In this document: positions 47,134 through 55,720 of the stretch, one piece after another | Layout: the number at the start of each line of letters is the position of its first letter | Numbering within the stretch: position 1 is the first letter of the stretch | Source of the DNA: Paenochrobactrum pullorum | GTDB taxonomy: Bacteria > Pseudomonadota > Alphaproteobacteria > Rhizobiales > Rhizobiaceae | Reading direction: 5' to 3' | Assembly (NCBI RefSeq): GCF_041929845.1 | Contig: NZ_JBHEEH010000001.1 | Location: forward strand, 806,001-870,000 | DNA: 64,000 nt | Program-made: the position numbers and the translations under genes | Notes under the pieces: generated by a model | What the model was told of the DNA's origin: nothing | Seen by the model: the letters and a program-made list of their open reading frames with translations, nothing else | Database searches by the model: none

Positions 47134-48092
47134 AAAGGCCGACTTCTTAAAATACGTAGCCAGTCTTCATATAAATGCGACAAGGTCTCGCTTAAATTTA
47201 TTTCTGCCTGCCAATTCAATGTCTTTTTCACTTTTTGCGGATTGCCGCTAACAATGTGAATGTCGGCTTCGCGCCATCGGGTTTTATCAACGCTGATCTC
47301 AACCCTTTCAGGACAAAAATGGATCAGTTCTTGTAAGATTGTTTGAATTTGAATTGGTCTGCCGGTGCTTAAATTATAGGCCTCTCCATTGAGAGAATTA
47401 TCGTCTGATATTGCGGCATCGGCATAAGCACGAACAATATCTCTGACATCGAGAAAATCACGTTTGGGTTCCAAATTTCCCACTTTGATGACAGGCTGTT
47501 GCTGTTTGAGTGTGATGGCGGCAATCTGTTTTGCAAAAGCAGAGGCAACATAAAGATCAGCCTGGCCAGCACCGGTATGGTTGAAAGGGCGAAAACGCAC
47601 AGCCCTCAACCCTTGGTGATGTAATTGTTGCAATAAAATATCGGCAGCCATTTTGGTGGTGCTATAGATATTTTGCGGTTGTAAGGGCGCGCTTTCTTCA
47701 ATACCTGTGGCAGACATATCCATAAAAGAACGGCCATAACATTCGCTGCTGCCGGCATGGATAAGTTTTGTTTCCGGTGACAGGTTCAAAATTGCCTGAG
47801 CAATATTAATCGTACCTGCGACATTAACATCAAATGCAAGCCGGTAATTAGCCTGCGCGATTTGTGGTGCAGCAATAGCGGCCAGATGAATGATAGCTGT
47901 TGGTTGGCAATGATGAATAAGGCTTAAAACCTGCGCATAATCAGTGATATCAGCACTGAGCTCATTCGAATTCATATGGCTGGAAGGGAAAAGGGCGATA
48001 TCATCTTCAAGCGCGCGAGTTTGCAGCTCTTTCTGTAGATATTGCCCAACAAATCCGCTGGCGCCAGTTATCAGAATCCGATGTTTGCTCAT
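47130..48092 (-). CDS. rmd: NAD-dependent epimerase; likely GDP-6-deoxy-D-mannose reductase
   Basis: A short-chain dehydrogenase of 320 residues. The Rossmann motif ILITGASGFVGQYLQKEL is N-terminal, and the active site includes SSECYG and YSTTK (Tyr-x3-Lys). With gmd directly upstream, the best reading is the reductase that turns GDP-4-keto-6-deoxy-mannose into GDP-D-rhamnose. The GDP-fucose synthase Fcl usually carries a different GxGKGG-free but longer active-site context and an epimerase role; the sequence resembles Rmd more. It is 12 bases after gmd and overlaps the following glycosyltransferase by 4 bases. Confidence 0.75.
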   Translation of the reverse strand: MSKHRILITGASGFVGQYLQKELQTRALEDDIALFPSSHMNSNELSADITDYAQVLSLIHHCQPTAIIHLAAIAAPQIAQANYRLAFDVNVAGTINIAQAILNLSPETKLIHAGSSECYGRSFMDMSATGIEESAPLQPQNIYSTTKMAADILLQQLHHQGLRAVRFRPFNHTGAGQADLYVASAFAKQIAAITLKQQQPVIKVGNLEPKRDFLDVRDIVRAYADAAISDDNSLNGEAYNLSTGRPIQIQTILQELIHFCPERVEISVDKTRWREADIHIVSGNPQKVKKTLNWQAEINLSETLSHLYEDWLRILRSRPL

Positions 48093-48104
48093 ATAGTCAA
48101 TCCA

Positions 48105-49079
48105 TTATTGTTTTAGTCTTTTTAAATCTGCATCAACCATTTCCGCCATCATATCTTCCAGCGGGGTTTCTGGCTGCCACCCAAGCACTGTTTTTGCTTT
48201 ATTGGCATTGCCCAGCAGAATATCCACTTCGGCAGGGCGAAAGAGATCAGGGTCAATAATAAGATGATCATCCATCGTGAGACCGACATGCGCAAAAGCA
48301 AACTTGCACATGTCGCGCACAGTGGTGGTGCGACCGGTGGCAATTACATAATCATCGGCTTGATCTTGTTGCAGCATCATCCACATGGCGCGGACATAAT
48401 CACGCGCATGCCCCCAGTCACGTTTGGCATCAATGTTGCCCAGACGTAACTCTCGTGCCATGCCGAGTTTAATACGCGCAACACAATCGGTCACTTTACG
48501 GGTGACAAACTCGATGCCGCGTAGAGGAGATTCGTGGTTGAAAAGAATGCCGCTTGAGGCATGAAGGTTAAAACTTTCTCGATAATTGACCGTGATCCAA
48601 TGGCCGTAGAGCTTGGCCACCGCGTATGGCGAGCGCGGATAAAACGGCGTTGTTTCACTTTGCATGTCTTCCTGGATAAGACCATACATTTCAGAAGATG
48701 AGGCTTGATAGAAACGTGTTTCAGGTTTAGTTGTTCTGATGGCTTCTAAAATATTGGTGACGCCCAGTGCTGTAACTTGTCCGGTTAAAAAAGGTTGCTG
48801 CCACGATGATTTGACAAAAGACTGTGCCGCTAAATTATAAATTTCATCTGGCTTGGTTTCGCGCACTGTCCTGATCAAGCCGGACAGATCAAGCAAATCA
48901 CCATCAATAATATGCACATCCCCTTTAATGCCGAGCCATTCCAGCCGACTTAAATTGACGTCAGATGTACTGGATCGTCGTGCCAGTCCAAAAACCTGAT
49001 AGTTTTTTTGTAATAATAATTGCGCTAAATATGCACCATCCTGACCGGTGATGCCGGTAATTAAAGCTTTTTTGGACAA
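48105..49079 (-). CDS. gmd: GDP-mannose 4,6-dehydratase
   Basis: Converts GDP-mannose to GDP-4-keto-6-deoxy-mannose. The 324-residue enzyme has the Rossmann motif ALITGITGQDGAYLAQLL, the active-site SSSEMYG and YAVAKLYGHW (Tyr-x3-Lys), and the substrate segment ILFNHESPLRG. The start is TTG 49079 with GGAG 8 bases upstream (LSKKALITGITG); the ATG at 49133 would add an AT-rich, unlike N terminus. Next to rmd and behind manC and pmm, it completes a GDP-D-rhamnose pathway. Length is normal for the family. Confidence 0.93.
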   Translation of the reverse strand: MSKKALITGITGQDGAYLAQLLLQKNYQVFGLARRSSTSDVNLSRLEWLGIKGDVHIIDGDLLDLSGLIRTVRETKPDEIYNLAAQSFVKSSWQQPFLTGQVTALGVTNILEAIRTTKPETRFYQASSSEMYGLIQEDMQSETTPFYPRSPYAVAKLYGHWITVNYRESFNLHASSGILFNHESPLRGIEFVTRKVTDCVARIKLGMARELRLGNIDAKRDWGHARDYVRAMWMMLQQDQADDYVIATGRTTTVRDMCKFAFAHVGLTMDDHLIIDPDLFRPAEVDILLGNANKAKTVLGWQPETPLEDMMAEMVDADLKRLKQ

Positions 49080-49229
49080 GAGAAAAATCTCCAACAAAAT
49101 TAAAATAAGATTTAAAGTATCTACGCACAGCAATATGAAGGCTGGTTGACAGAAATATTATGAAAATAAAAAATAATAAGTTCAGTAAAAACAATGGATT
49201 ATAAAGCTATAAAAAACTGTATTTATAGC

Positions 49230-49305
49230 TCTCACCGCCGATAGCAATATAAAGGCGATGAGAATTATTGTCGTTCAAGCGCAGTTAAAGCGCGTTTTAA
49301 CTGCG
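49230..49305. other. Two hairpins at the manC 3' end
   Basis: One hairpin (about 49275-49301) pairs CGCAGTTAAA with TTTAACTGCG and includes the manC stop codon. A second pairs TCTCACCGCC with GGCGATGAGA (one mismatch) at about 49230-49264. No clear T tract follows, so they may protect the mRNA end or end transcription weakly before gmd. Confidence 0.5.
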
Positions 49306-50712
49306 GCCATACATATCATCAAAGCGGACAATATCATCTTCTCCGAGATATTCGCCACTTTGTACTTCAATCAAAACCAGCGGCAGAATGCCGGGATTTT
49401 CCAAGCGGTGTTTATGGCCGCATGGAATATAGGTTGATTGATTGGTGGTGAGCAAAATCACATCATCGCCATTGGTCACTTTGGCGGTACCGGAAACGAC
49501 AATCCAATGTTCTGAACGGTGATGGTGTGATTGCAGACTGAGGCGGCGGCCGGGTTTAACCACAATCCGCTTGATTTTAAAATTATCGCCTTCTTCCAAA
49601 ATCGTATAGCTGCCCCATGGGCGATGCGCAGTACGGTGCAATTGGGCTGCTTCGTGATTTTGTTTTTTCAGGCGATTATAGACATTGCGAACCTGTTGGG
49701 CATTGTCTTTATGGGTTACCAATAAAGCATCAGCCGTATCAACCACCAATAAATCATCAACGCCGATCAGGCTGACGAGGCGGTCTTCGGAATATACAAA
49801 GCTGCCATGGGTATTTTCAAGTAAAGCTTCACCATTGACGCGGTTGCCGTCCTCATCAGGTTCAACCAGTTCCGCCATGGCCGACCATGAGCCGATATCC
49901 GACCAGCCGCAATCAAGCTGAATGCATGCAATATTGGCTTGTTTTTCCATGACCGCATAGTCGATGGAAATAGCAGGTGTGGCGGCAAACAGATTTTTGT
50001 CGATTTCAAAAGTTTCTGCATTGCCTTGCTGTCCGCTACGCGCCTTTTCAAGGGCTGCTTCAGCACCTTGCAAAACTTCCGGGCAATGTTCACGCATGGC
50101 GGCAATCATTGCATCAGCCTGAAAGCAGAACATGCCCGAATTCCAGAAATAGCGGCCGCTTTCGACATAAGATCGGGCGGTGTCTTCATCCGGCTTTTCG
50201 ACAAAGCGCAGCACGTCCTCGTGCTCGGCTTCCAAATAGCCGAAACCAGTTTCAGGGCTTTCCGGCACAATCCCGAAGGTGACAATACGGCCCGTACTTG
50301 CCAGTTCTTTGGCACGTTCAACGCCTTTGCTGAAAGCGTCCTGATCTTGGACAAGATGATCGGATGGAAGGATAAGCAAAATTGTATCGCCGCCAAAAGT
50401 AGCGTGGGCGTGAAGGGCTGCAAGCGCTACAGCCGCGGCTGTGTCACGTCCTTGTGGCTCCAGCAGGAAAATGTCGCAATTATCATTCGTTTGAAAATCG
50501 GCATAAGCATCCAATGTTAAAAACAAAAAATCACGATTGGTAACCGTGATGATATCTTTGACATCTTTTAAAGCGGCAGCGCGTTCATAGGTGCGGCCAA
50601 TCAGTGTTCCGCCTTGTGGCAGATCAATAAAAGGTTTTGGATGTGCATCGCGCGATAATGGCCATAAACGCGAGCCGACGCCACCACTGATGATAACTGG
50701 AACGAAATTCAT
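49297..50712 (-). CDS. manC: Mannose-1-phosphate guanylyltransferase / mannose-6-phosphate isomerase
   Basis: A bifunctional enzyme that makes GDP-mannose and can isomerise fructose-6-phosphate. The N-terminal pyrophosphorylase domain starts VPVIISGGVGSRLWPLSRD and has EPQGRDTAAAVALAAL and the FVEKPDEDTA motif. The C-terminal cupin isomerase domain has RPWGSYTILEEG and SLQSHHHRSEHWIVVSG. The start ATG 50712 follows the pmm stop by 4 bases; an ATG at 50745 in the same frame lies inside pmm and is less likely. It supplies the activated mannose for the gmd/rmd branch. Confidence 0.95.
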   Translation of the reverse strand: MNFVPVIISGGVGSRLWPLSRDAHPKPFIDLPQGGTLIGRTYERAAALKDVKDIITVTNRDFLFLTLDAYADFQTNDNCDIFLLEPQGRDTAAAVALAALHAHATFGGDTILLILPSDHLVQDQDAFSKGVERAKELASTGRIVTFGIVPESPETGFGYLEAEHEDVLRFVEKPDEDTARSYVESGRYFWNSGMFCFQADAMIAAMREHCPEVLQGAEAALEKARSGQQGNAETFEIDKNLFAATPAISIDYAVMEKQANIACIQLDCGWSDIGSWSAMAELVEPDEDGNRVNGEALLENTHGSFVYSEDRLVSLIGVDDLLVVDTADALLVTHKDNAQQVRNVYNRLKKQNHEAAQLHRTAHRPWGSYTILEEGDNFKIKRIVVKPGRRLSLQSHHHRSEHWIVVSGTAKVTNGDDVILLTTNQSTYIPCGHKHRLENPGILPLVLIEVQSGEYLGEDDIVRFDDMYGRS

Positions 50713-50716
50713 TCTA

Positions 50717-52141
50717 TCAAACGCCTTTTGTTTCATGTTCTGCAAGGCTCAAGCCTTGATACAGAATCTTTTGTGCATGCTGTGCATCACTGGCTTCGGC
50801 ATAGCATCTAAGCTCCGGTGCATTGCCTGAAGCGCGGTAATGCAACGTGCTGCCATCATTGAATATAAGCCGGATGCCGTCGGTTTTATCAATCTTCTCG
50901 ATTATGCCAAAAGGCTCGAGCCCTTTCATAAGGGATGCATCCTGTGTGGACAAGCGGGCGATAAAGGCACCGCTTTGATCATGCGTCACATTCTGCAGCC
51001 GGTCGCTGTAAGCATGCCGAAACTGAAATTGTGCTGCAATGGTAGATAATGTCTGCTGCAAGTCTTTGATCTGGTTCATACATGCCAGCATAGGTAAAAG
51101 CGCATCACGGGTGGGCAGGGCAGTGAGCACGGCTTGGCCAAGTGTCACATCGCTGCCTAACAACACGCCGCCATTGGCTTCAAAGCCAAGTACCGATTTT
51201 CCACCCTCACGAATGGCTTCTTCCATGCCTTGAATGACATAAGGTGAACCGACTTTGGTGCGTTTTATATTAAACTGAGCATCCAATGCCGAATTGGCTG
51301 TAACAGGTACAACAACTTTGTCACTCTTGAGCCAGCAAGCGGTGATTGCACCCAACAAATCGCCACGGATAAAATCACCGTTTTCATCAGCTATTAAAGG
51401 GCGGTCAGCATCGCCGTCGGTCGAGACAATCAGGTCAAACCGGTTTTCATTGGCCCATTGTTTGAGGAGCTGAATGTCTTCCGGCCGCAAGGCTTCGGTA
51501 TCGACCGGCACAAATTTATCGGCACGTCCAAGAGGGGTGACCTTGGCGCCTAAACTTTGCAAAATATCGATGATAAGATCACGGGCAACCGATGTATGTT
51601 GGTAAACACCGACGGAAAGATTTTTAAAATGATCGGTTTTAAAAATCCTCAAATATCGGTCACGATAAGCGGTAATTGCCTGATTGTCTTTTTGAGCGCC
51701 ATTCAGTTGGTGCGCATGATCGCTCTCAGCGATGAGCTGATAATAGCGGGCAATGGCTTGTTCGTCATTTTTATCAATTTCACCATCCGTGCGGTAAAAT
51801 TTCAAACCATTGCGATCATCCGGGATATGGCTGCCGGTTATCATAATGCAGGGTGCATTATGATAACCGGCATAATAACTGAGCGCTGGTGTAGGTAGTA
51901 AGCCGCAATCAATCGGCGTGAGACCTGCATCTTGAATAGCGGCCCAGCAATATTGTGCGATTTCAGGGCTTGATGGACGAAGATCCTGCCCGACATAGAT
52001 TTTTGAATTTGCGGGCAAAGGCCGACGATCATTCATCGCTTTCAGGAATGCGAGTGTATAATCATAGGCGGGTTTTGCGCAAAGTTCACTTGCCAAACCC
52101 CGTAGCCCGCTGGTGCCGAATTTTAATGAATGCGTACTCAT
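50717..52141 (-). CDS. manB: Phosphomannomutase
   Basis: Interconverts mannose-6-phosphate and mannose-1-phosphate. The 474-residue alpha-D-phosphohexomutase has the four family motifs: phosphoserine loop ITGSHIPDDRNGLK, metal-binding STDGDADRPLI, sugar-binding FEANGGVLLG and the C-terminal phosphate-binding RASGNAPELR. The active serine sits in TGSHIP rather than the commoner TASHNP. ATG 52141 gives the standard MSTHSLKFGTSGLRG start. It is the first gene of the minus-strand polysaccharide operon and has a likely promoter about 80 bases upstream. Confidence 0.93.
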   Translation of the reverse strand: MSTHSLKFGTSGLRGLASELCAKPAYDYTLAFLKAMNDRRPLPANSKIYVGQDLRPSSPEIAQYCWAAIQDAGLTPIDCGLLPTPALSYYAGYHNAPCIMITGSHIPDDRNGLKFYRTDGEIDKNDEQAIARYYQLIAESDHAHQLNGAQKDNQAITAYRDRYLRIFKTDHFKNLSVGVYQHTSVARDLIIDILQSLGAKVTPLGRADKFVPVDTEALRPEDIQLLKQWANENRFDLIVSTDGDADRPLIADENGDFIRGDLLGAITACWLKSDKVVVPVTANSALDAQFNIKRTKVGSPYVIQGMEEAIREGGKSVLGFEANGGVLLGSDVTLGQAVLTALPTRDALLPMLACMNQIKDLQQTLSTIAAQFQFRHAYSDRLQNVTHDQSGAFIARLSTQDASLMKGLEPFGIIEKIDKTDGIRLIFNDGSTLHYRASGNAPELRCYAEASDAQHAQKILYQGLSLAEHETKGV

Positions 52142-52165
52142 GCCTGTACCTGATAATTTTAACAA

Positions 52166-52517
52166 GAGGCTAGATTATTTGCCTCTGCTTGGAAAGCGGA
52201 TGCAGACTATATCAGGTGATAATTTTATGAACATTATGTGTATAGGTAAACTTTATGATAACGGAGCGATATTTTCTATATCATTTCCGTAAGGTTTTAT
52301 ATTTTCAATATATCGCGCAGACTAAACCAGTGTCTTTCTTATCTTTGGTCACCACTTCAAACTGTTCGTTTGAATGCTTTTCTTATTTATTTGAAAAATC
52401 GATTCCCGCTATTGGCAACGTCTTTCAATTTTGCATAAGGGCAAGCTTTCAGCGGAATGAACATGGCTGGACATCAGCATTATTTTGAATTTTGAACATC
52501 AACCAGTCCGGCCAATA
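52166..52517. other. AT-rich intergenic region with probable polysaccharide operon promoter
   Basis: No gene is visible. On the minus strand TTTACC (52245-52250) and TAAAAT (52222-52227) are 17 bases apart and about 80 bases before the manB start, fitting a sigma-70 promoter. Nothing else stands out in the rest of this stretch. Confidence 0.5.
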
Positions 52518-52973
52518 TTATTTTAATTCTTTGACCCAGCATTTGACCTGATCAATTGATTTTGCTTTGTCCGCTTCTGCTTTTTGTAGTGTGCTGGTGC
52601 AAACCGGTACTTCTTTTTTTTGGTAGCCTTTAGCAGCAAGGCATCGATCACGTACTCGCTCGCGTAAGGCCTGATTTTTATCATAACTGCTGATACTGCC
52701 CGGAATGTTGACTTCTCCCACACGATAGCACGAAACATCGTTGCCAACACGGCTGCATTGCGTTGTACCGGGATCGTAGAAACCGGGCGTATAATTGGTG
52801 ACTTGATTGATTGGTACCTGACGGAATGCGGCAATGGTGCATTCATCATAATCATACTGTTTTTGATTGACAGAAACGCCGGGTTTCCAAAGTAATGTTA
52901 CGGTATTGCAACCTGTAAGCAACATGCTTGCAGTAAGACCTGTTATTGCCAGTACAATCCGGTTCATCATCAC
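52518..52973 (-). CDS. Predicted lipoprotein, unknown function
   Basis: A 151-residue envelope protein. The N terminus is a lipoprotein signal with lipobox LLTGC (cysteine at about residue 22). The mature part has several cysteines (SRVGNDVSCYRVGEVN and CLAAKGYQKKEVPVC), which may form disulfides in the periplasm, and no enzymatic motif. I do not recognise the family. It starts MMM, so the exact initiator is uncertain. It is the last host gene before the prophage and lies in the same direction as the polysaccharide operon. Confidence 0.75.
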   Translation of the reverse strand: MMMNRIVLAITGLTASMLLTGCNTVTLLWKPGVSVNQKQYDYDECTIAAFRQVPINQVTNYTPGFYDPGTTQCSRVGNDVSCYRVGEVNIPGSISSYDKNQALRERVRDRCLAAKGYQKKEVPVCTSTLQKAEADKAKSIDQVKCWVKELK

Positions 52974-53190
52974 GGCCTTTATAGAAAATAGCGCCTGAAG
53001 ATATTTATATCAAAATGAGCCATTGCTCTATAGGTTATAGAACTAATTTCAAGAAATTGTAGTTCATGCTTATGGTGCAAATCTTTTTTGGCATTTTCTT
53101 TGCCGGTTTTAAACCACGACAATTACGAAAACTTATTACACACATTCATGTGTGTCTTCGTCTTTAATCATTAAAAATTGAAAAATAAAA

Positions 53191-53235
53191 TGGCTGGGGA
53201 ACCTGGATTCGAACCAAGACTAACGGAGTCAGAGT
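53191..53235 (-). other. Prophage left attachment site: 3' fragment of tRNA-Gln(CTG)
   Basis: Read on the minus strand, these 45 bases are the 3' part of a tRNA: anticodon loop CTCTGAC with anticodon CTG, stem TCCGT, T arm CTTGG-TTCGAAT-CCAGG, acceptor strand TTCCCCA, discriminator G and CCA. The sequence before nucleotide 31 of the tRNA does not fit, so the gene is cut here. A tyrosine integrase gene starts 58 bases away. This is the usual attL left by integration into a tRNA 3' end. The intact tRNA-Gln should lie at the right phage end. Confidence 0.88.
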
Positions 53236-53293
53236 ATTTATATGTGTTAATAAAAACAATGACTTATTAGAAAATGTTGCAACCATGTCGCAT

Positions 53294-54448
53294 TTAGTTG
53301 AAAAAAGCTGCGGCGGCATTGTCCATTGCGGACCCATCATCACCCCGTTCGAACAGGTGCGAATAGGTGTCCATGGTCATCGTGATTGACGAATGACCCA
53401 GCCGCTCTTGTACGTTTTTAATAGGAAGACCAAGGCCACCATCTTCAGGCCGGTTAATGCACCATGATGCATAGAAATGGCGCAGCGCATGAAGGCCAGT
53501 ATACTTTGCCGTACCTTCTGCATCTACAACACCAGCCTCAATCTGGGGAGGATGATACCAACGCTTGATGATATTACCATGATATTCAATTGCACCTGTT
53601 CCTGTTGGGAATACAAGGTTGAGTTTCCCGACTGGGCATTCAACCCTCCATGCCTCAAGTGCTTTAACAAGATCACTTGGAATAGGAATGACCCGTCTGC
53701 CTTTTGCAGATTTTGGCGATCCAATTTCCAAATAAGCATCGGCGCGTTGCCTAACGATGACTTCAGCTTTTTTGAAGTCAATGTCAGGCCATCGCAGACC
53801 GCGCAGCTCACTGGCCCGCATGCCTGTCATAATTGCCGTCATAATAAAGATGCGCGACTTACCTGTTGCGGATTTTAGGATGGCCTTAATCTCAGCAGTC
53901 GTGGGAATATCAACGCCAACCTCAATTTGCGCTTTATGGCGTGCTGCGGATCGTGTGCGACCCTTGGACCGCCCGATGTCTTTAACGGCATTCCTGACCA
54001 CCAATCCGCGTTCTTGCGCGTCGGAAAGAATCGACCCGAAACTAACCCGAACTGCACGAACCATAGAATCGGAGCGACCTTCTTTTTTGAGTCGATCAAT
54101 AAAGTGGCGAATTGTTGGGACGGTTATTTCATTCAGCCGCTTTTTTCCGACGAATGGAATGATGTGCAAGTTGAGATGTTGCGCGTATTGCGCGACGGTG
54201 GATTTTTCAAGGGCTGCCGAGCAGTCATCCAGCCAAAGCTGGCCTGCTTCTGCGACTGTTACTGTGTCAGCATCAGCTACGTGAATGCGACCAAGAACCT
54301 CGACGTGTGTCTTGCTGTCAAAAGCTTCCGCGTCTTTTTTAAATTTAAACGTCTTGATGTGGCGCTTGCCATGCTGATCGACATAATCCGAAATCCATGC
54401 GGATTTTTCGATGCCTTTAACCGACCATTTTCTTTCGCGTACTGTCAT
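53294..54448 (-). CDS. int: Phage tyrosine integrase
   Basis: A site-specific recombinase that inserts and excises the prophage. The 384-residue protein has an N-terminal arm/core-binding region (SAM-like, LEKSTVAQYAQHLNLHIIPF) and a catalytic domain with the full active set: Arg in TGMRASELRGLRW, His-x-x-Arg in LHALRHFYASW, His in LGHSSITMTMDTYSH and Tyr after it. The start is uncertain: ATG 54448 gives MTVRERKWSVKG, while the frame is open from TTG 54517. It is next to the tRNA-Gln fragment and transcribed towards it, as usual for tRNA-integrating phages. Confidence 0.93.
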   Translation of the reverse strand: MTVRERKWSVKGIEKSAWISDYVDQHGKRHIKTFKFKKDAEAFDSKTHVEVLGRIHVADADTVTVAEAGQLWLDDCSAALEKSTVAQYAQHLNLHIIPFVGKKRLNEITVPTIRHFIDRLKKEGRSDSMVRAVRVSFGSILSDAQERGLVVRNAVKDIGRSKGRTRSAARHKAQIEVGVDIPTTAEIKAILKSATGKSRIFIMTAIMTGMRASELRGLRWPDIDFKKAEVIVRQRADAYLEIGSPKSAKGRRVIPIPSDLVKALEAWRVECPVGKLNLVFPTGTGAIEYHGNIIKRWYHPPQIEAGVVDAEGTAKYTGLHALRHFYASWCINRPEDGGLGLPIKNVQERLGHSSITMTMDTYSHLFERGDDGSAMDNAAAAFFN

Positions 54449-54510
54449 GCGCGGAACATATGTGACTAACGGAAAACATGCAACACAAATGAACGATGGG
54501 ATAATAGATG

Positions 54511-54544
54511 TTGACAAATTACACCGCTGGTGTAGTGTATATAG
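54511..54544. promoter_or_regulatory. Phage early promoter with operator-like palindrome
   Basis: On the plus strand TTGACA (54511-54516) is followed by a perfect palindrome, TACACC-GCT-GGTGTA (54520-54534), and a TATATA-rich -10 region. It lies between the divergent integrase and excisionase-like genes. A repressor or excisionase bound to the palindrome would sit between the promoter boxes. Confidence 0.6.
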
Positions 54545-54581
54545 TAGCAGTCACCACCTGCCAAACACTATATGAGGAAAA

Positions 54582-54785
54582 ATGATGATTCCCGCTAATG
54601 ATAATATTCTTGCTGCTGATCTTTTGACCGGCGCCGACGCAATTGCTACTTTTCTCGGCTGGAACCGCCGTCAAGTTTATCATGCCGTATCTAAACGTAC
54701 TCTGCCAGCATTTAAGCTTGGGGATATGGTTTGCGCACGTAAATCCAAAATCATTGCGTTTATTGAAGCGCAAGAAGCCGCCTAA
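54582..54785 (+). CDS. Excisionase-like HTH protein
   Basis: A 67-residue DNA-binding protein with a single predicted helix-turn-helix (GADAIATFLGWNRRQVYHAV) and a short basic wing. Size, position divergent from the integrase and HTH type resemble AlpA/MerR-like excisionases, so a role in directing excision is likely. GAGGAAAA lies just before the start, and ATG 54582 and 54585 are both possible. It ends before a terminator, so it may be transcribed alone. Confidence 0.75.
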   Translation: MMIPANDNILAADLLTGADAIATFLGWNRRQVYHAVSKRTLPAFKLGDMVCARKSKIIAFIEAQEAA

Positions 54786-54866
54786 ATAATCCCACATAAA
54801 ATAAGAACGCGCACGACGGCGCCACGGCGCTGGCCGTATAAACCAGATCACCACCACAAACACTTT

Positions 54867-54906
54867 TGCGCAACCGGCGCCATGATGGCGCTCGCGCTTT
54901 TTTATG
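54867..54906 (+). terminator. Intrinsic terminator in the phage early region
   Basis: GCGCC pairs with GGCGC around an ATGAT loop, and the outer GCGC arms can extend it. A T run (TTTTTT) follows. It lies between two small phage genes. Confidence 0.75.
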
Positions 54907-54919
54907 AGGAGAATACAGA

Positions 54920-55165
54920 ATGGCTGATACAGACCGGGCCTTGGATTTAGCACAATACATTTTTGAATCTGAAGATATGCCGGACGACGAAGTGGAATTT
55001 TTTAAAGTGATTTTTGAAAAATTCGGCGACCTCTCCCGAGAACAGGCCGAACGTGGTATTGCGATAGGTGCAGAACTTTTGACGGCACGTGCCGCAGAAT
55101 GCCAGTCAGTTATTGATGCCTGCCGTGCTGAGCTTACACGGCGAGATGCGCTTGGCATCGAGTAA
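54920..55165 (+). CDS. Small phage protein, unknown function
   Basis: An 81-residue acidic, mostly helical protein (LDLAQYIFESEDMPDDEVE, then GDLSREQAERGIAIGAELL). I do not recognise a family. GAGGAG lies 9 bases before ATG 54920. It lies between two phage genes and is preceded and followed by intrinsic terminators, so expression may depend on read-through or an internal promoter. Confidence 0.7.
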   Translation: MADTDRALDLAQYIFESEDMPDDEVEFFKVIFEKFGDLSREQAERGIAIGAELLTARAAECQSVIDACRAELTRRDALGIE

Positions 55166-55196
55166 ACACTAATCCACCCAAACACCGAATCTACCC

Positions 55197-55236
55197 CGCG
55201 CGTACGGCGCAACGAAACCGTGCGCGTTTTTTTTCA
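55197..55236 (+). terminator. Intrinsic terminator with long T run
   Basis: CGCGC plus ACGG pair with CCGT plus GCGCG, with a two-base bulge, and are followed by eight T. It lies 24 bases before the next phage gene. Confidence 0.8.
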
Positions 55237-55259
55237 CCACAAAATTTGAGGAGAAATCC

Positions 55260-55715
55260 ATGACTTTTACTAATGCAGAAAAATCCGCAGAATTTGCAAA
55301 ATTCCTAATTGAAGAATACCGTGACATGAGTCGCGAAGAGCAGATCTCTGCCATCCGTGAACGATTTCCAGATATTCAAGAAAATGAGTTTATGCGTGCC
55401 TTTGCGATAGCGGAAGAAATTGCTGTTGCTGATGCCGTGTCTTCTGTTGAGTTGCTAAAGACCGATAAGCCGCTTCCGTCATTTCACTCTGATTTCCAGT
55501 GCTATGTTCGTGGCATTACATATGACTTCGAAAGTCATGTGGGGCAGGTTCATATGACTGATGGGAGCTGTACGGATATGTCTGGCACCATCAAATTTTT
55601 CACGCAAATAGATGCCGATGTAGTGACCATTCGGACTTTTGCAGGCAAGCAGCCGGATACGATCTATTTTGTGCGAGACGGGATTTGGTTTGCAGATTGT
55701 GGTCGGGCGGCTTAA
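55260..55715 (+). CDS. Small phage protein, unknown function
   Basis: A 151-residue acidic protein. The first half is predicted helical and again contains a segment like that of the upstream small gene (REEQISAIRERFPDIQENEF, AFAIAEEIAVADAVSS); the second half is predicted beta-rich (CYVRGITYDFESHVGQVHM). No known domain is apparent. A GAGGAGAAAT ribosome binding site lies just before ATG 55260. It is in the phage early region ahead of the replication genes. Confidence 0.7.
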   Translation: MTFTNAEKSAEFAKFLIEEYRDMSREEQISAIRERFPDIQENEFMRAFAIAEEIAVADAVSSVELLKTDKPLPSFHSDFQCYVRGITYDFESHVGQVHMTDGSCTDMSGTIKFFTQIDADVVTIRTFAGKQPDTIYFVRDGIWFADCGRAA

Positions 55716-55720
55716 TCATC

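Noticed and set aside
53191..53235. Functional tRNA gene
   Set aside because: Only the 3' part from nucleotide 31 is present; the 5' half is missing, so it is an attachment site remnant.
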